Below are positions 13,782-14,402 of a DNA stretch of 14,402 nt, piece by piece. The position numbers were made by a program, and so were the translations under genes. The stretch is from NCBI GenBank assembly GCA_031393795.1, contig JANMWE010000198.1:1-14402 (forward strand). The letters are read 5' to 3'. The DNA is from CAMLHU01 sp031393795. Lineage in GTDB: Bacteria; Gemmatimonadota; Gemmatimonadetes; Gemmatimonadales; GWC2-71-9. Every line of letters begins with the position of its first letter. The stretch's first letter is position 1. The notes under the pieces were generated by a model. That model saw only the letters and a list, made by a program, of their open reading frames with translations, searched no databases and had not been told where the DNA came from.

Positions 13782-13902
13782 GGCGCGAGAGGCGCGAAAG
13801 TCGCGTGAGAACGGCAGATCATACCGACCATCATGCGCATACAACAAAATCACAAGTTGTTGCTTAACAATGACTTACGCGCCTCAAGCGCCTCTCGCGC
13901 CT
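13781..13902. repeat. inverted arrays of 9-nt AGGCGCGNN units around an AT-rich core (element A)
   Basis: Plus-strand units are at 13781-13789, 13790-13798 and a variant AGTCGCGTG at 13799-13807. Minus-strand units facing them are at 13902-13894, 13893-13885 (AGGCGCTTG) and 13884-13876. Spacing is exactly 9 nt throughout. The ends form a perfect 15-bp inverted repeat (13781-13795 with 13888-13902). The 68-bp core (13808-13875) holds a small stem CAACAA/TTGTTG (13842-13847 with 13857-13862) and a promoter-like TATGAT. The element starts one base after the stop codon of the upstream gene. Confidence 0.85.
13818..13847 (-). promoter_or_regulatory. candidate promoter P1 of the rpsF operon, inside the repeat element
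   Basis: TATGAT (13823-13818) on the minus strand matches the -10 consensus at 5/6. TTGTTG (13847-13842) lies 18 nt upstream as a weak -35 (3/6). The surrounding core is clearly more AT-rich than the rest of the window. Tandem promoters are common for ribosomal-protein operons. It could instead be chance in AT-rich sequence. Confidence 0.4.
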
Positions 13903-13903
13903 C

Positions 13904-14402
13904 TTATCTAGCCCCCGCCACCGTGATCCGCCGCTCGCGCCGGATCACCTTGTCGCCCGAGGTGATGGTGGCCGTGAGGAGATACTTGCCCGGCCGCACC
14001 CCTCGGAGGCTCAAGCTCTGCGACACCAGCTCGCGCGCCCCTGACGCCTGGTTCTCGAACTCGACCGAGGCCTTGGGTGGCGTGGTGCTGTCGGCGCCGA
14101 GATCGCCGAGGCCGATGCGCACCTTGTAGGACTGCCCGGCCGCAAGACCGGAGACTTCGAAGTTGATCGCCATCGCATCGCTGGTCCGCCACGCGTTGAG
14201 TGGCTGCAACGGGATCGTGGTGCCGTTGGGCGCGGTCCAGGTGACCCCGGACTCCTCCCGACCGACCACGAGGTCACTCATTACCAAGTTCGGGGTGGAG
14301 AGGTCGACGGCGGGCACCCCACTCAAGACCCGCACCGCGCCATGTTCACCCGCGGAGTCCGCGATGATCACGCGAACCCGTTGCGTACCCGCAGGGAGGG
14401 TG
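13904..14402 (-). CDS. C-terminal part of a beta-rich, probably exported protein of unknown function (5' end outside window)
   Basis: The frame is open from the window edge to TAA at 13906-13904, giving about 165 residues. The GTG at 14371 is internal, since coding-like sequence (LPAGTQRVRV) continues upstream. The visible part alternates hydrophobic and polar residues as in stacked beta-sandwich domains. It has a strand pattern around VSGLAAGQSYKVRIGLGDLG and a closing segment LRGVRPGKYLLTATITSGDK like the last strands of an Ig- or CARDB-like domain. I see no catalytic motif. The pattern resembles, from memory, the C-terminal regions of GWxTD-type proteins in Gemmatimonadota, but the defining GWxTD part is not in the window, so I leave the function open. 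It is followed by element A and precedes the rpsF operon on the same strand. Confidence 0.75.
   Translation of the reverse strand, partial: TLPAGTQRVRVIIADSAGEHGAVRVLSGVPAVDLSTPNLVMSDLVVGREESGVTWTAPNGTTIPLQPLNAWRTSDAMAINFEVSGLAAGQSYKVRIGLGDLGADSTTPPKASVEFENQASGARELVSQSLSLRGVRPGKYLLTATITSGDKVIRRERRITVAGAR

Noticed and set aside
13781..13902. Element A as a MITE left by a transposon
   Set aside because: It has 15-bp inverted ends, but no target-site duplication is visible, the ends are themselves tandem nonamers, and the core is not shared with the other element.
13833..14129. A 98-codon plus-strand frame starting in the core of element A
   Set aside because: Most of it is antisense to the partial gene at 13904-14402, and no ribosome binding site or known motif is seen.

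Overview
This window is a GC-rich, densely packed bacterial chromosome segment in which every gene I can support lies on the minus strand, so transcription runs from high to low coordinates. The gene set is housekeeping plus envelope: bS6, bS18, bL9, RsfS, SMC, a Thermotoga-type DAHP synthase, a SPOR-domain lipoprotein and a large secreted protein ending in an outer-membrane barrel. The lipobox, SPOR domain and barrel indicate a diderm. High GC, signal peptides of the -LAAQ type, the odd SMC head motifs and the peptidase/propeller/barrel fusion make me favour Gemmatimonadota. That assignment is inference from protein style, not from a marker search.

Layout in the direction of transcription: (1) 14402-13904, the C-terminal part of a secreted-looking beta-rich protein, cut by the window edge. 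(2) 13903-13682, a repeat element followed by the promoter and leader of a ribosomal-protein operon. (3) 13681-6266, one tightly packed run: rpsF, rpsR, a YybS/DUF2232 membrane protein, rplI, a FakA-FakB (DAK2-DegV) fusion, rsfS, and the 1096-residue peptidase/propeller/barrel protein. Most junctions are TGATG or ATGA overlaps or gaps under 60 nt. (4) 6259-6109, a second repeat element acting as a likely terminator, then a promoter whose predicted start site is the GTG start codon itself. (5) 6108-1268, a SPOR/propeller lipoprotein translationally coupled to smc. (6) 1267-1028, a nested palindrome and a weak promoter. (7) 1027-1, a class I-beta DAHP synthase missing only its last few residues at the window edge.

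The most unusual DNA structure is a pair of intergenic elements (13781-13902 and 6152-6259). Each is built from 9-nt units AGGCGCGNN in tandem, facing inward from both ends, and each sits right after a stop codon and right before a promoter. The most unusual protein features are an SMC whose Q-loop glutamine is alanine and whose signature motif is LSSGE, a one-chain fatty-acid kinase plus carrier fusion, and the three-part surface protein. No CRISPR array, tRNA, rRNA, transposase or prophage gene is visible.
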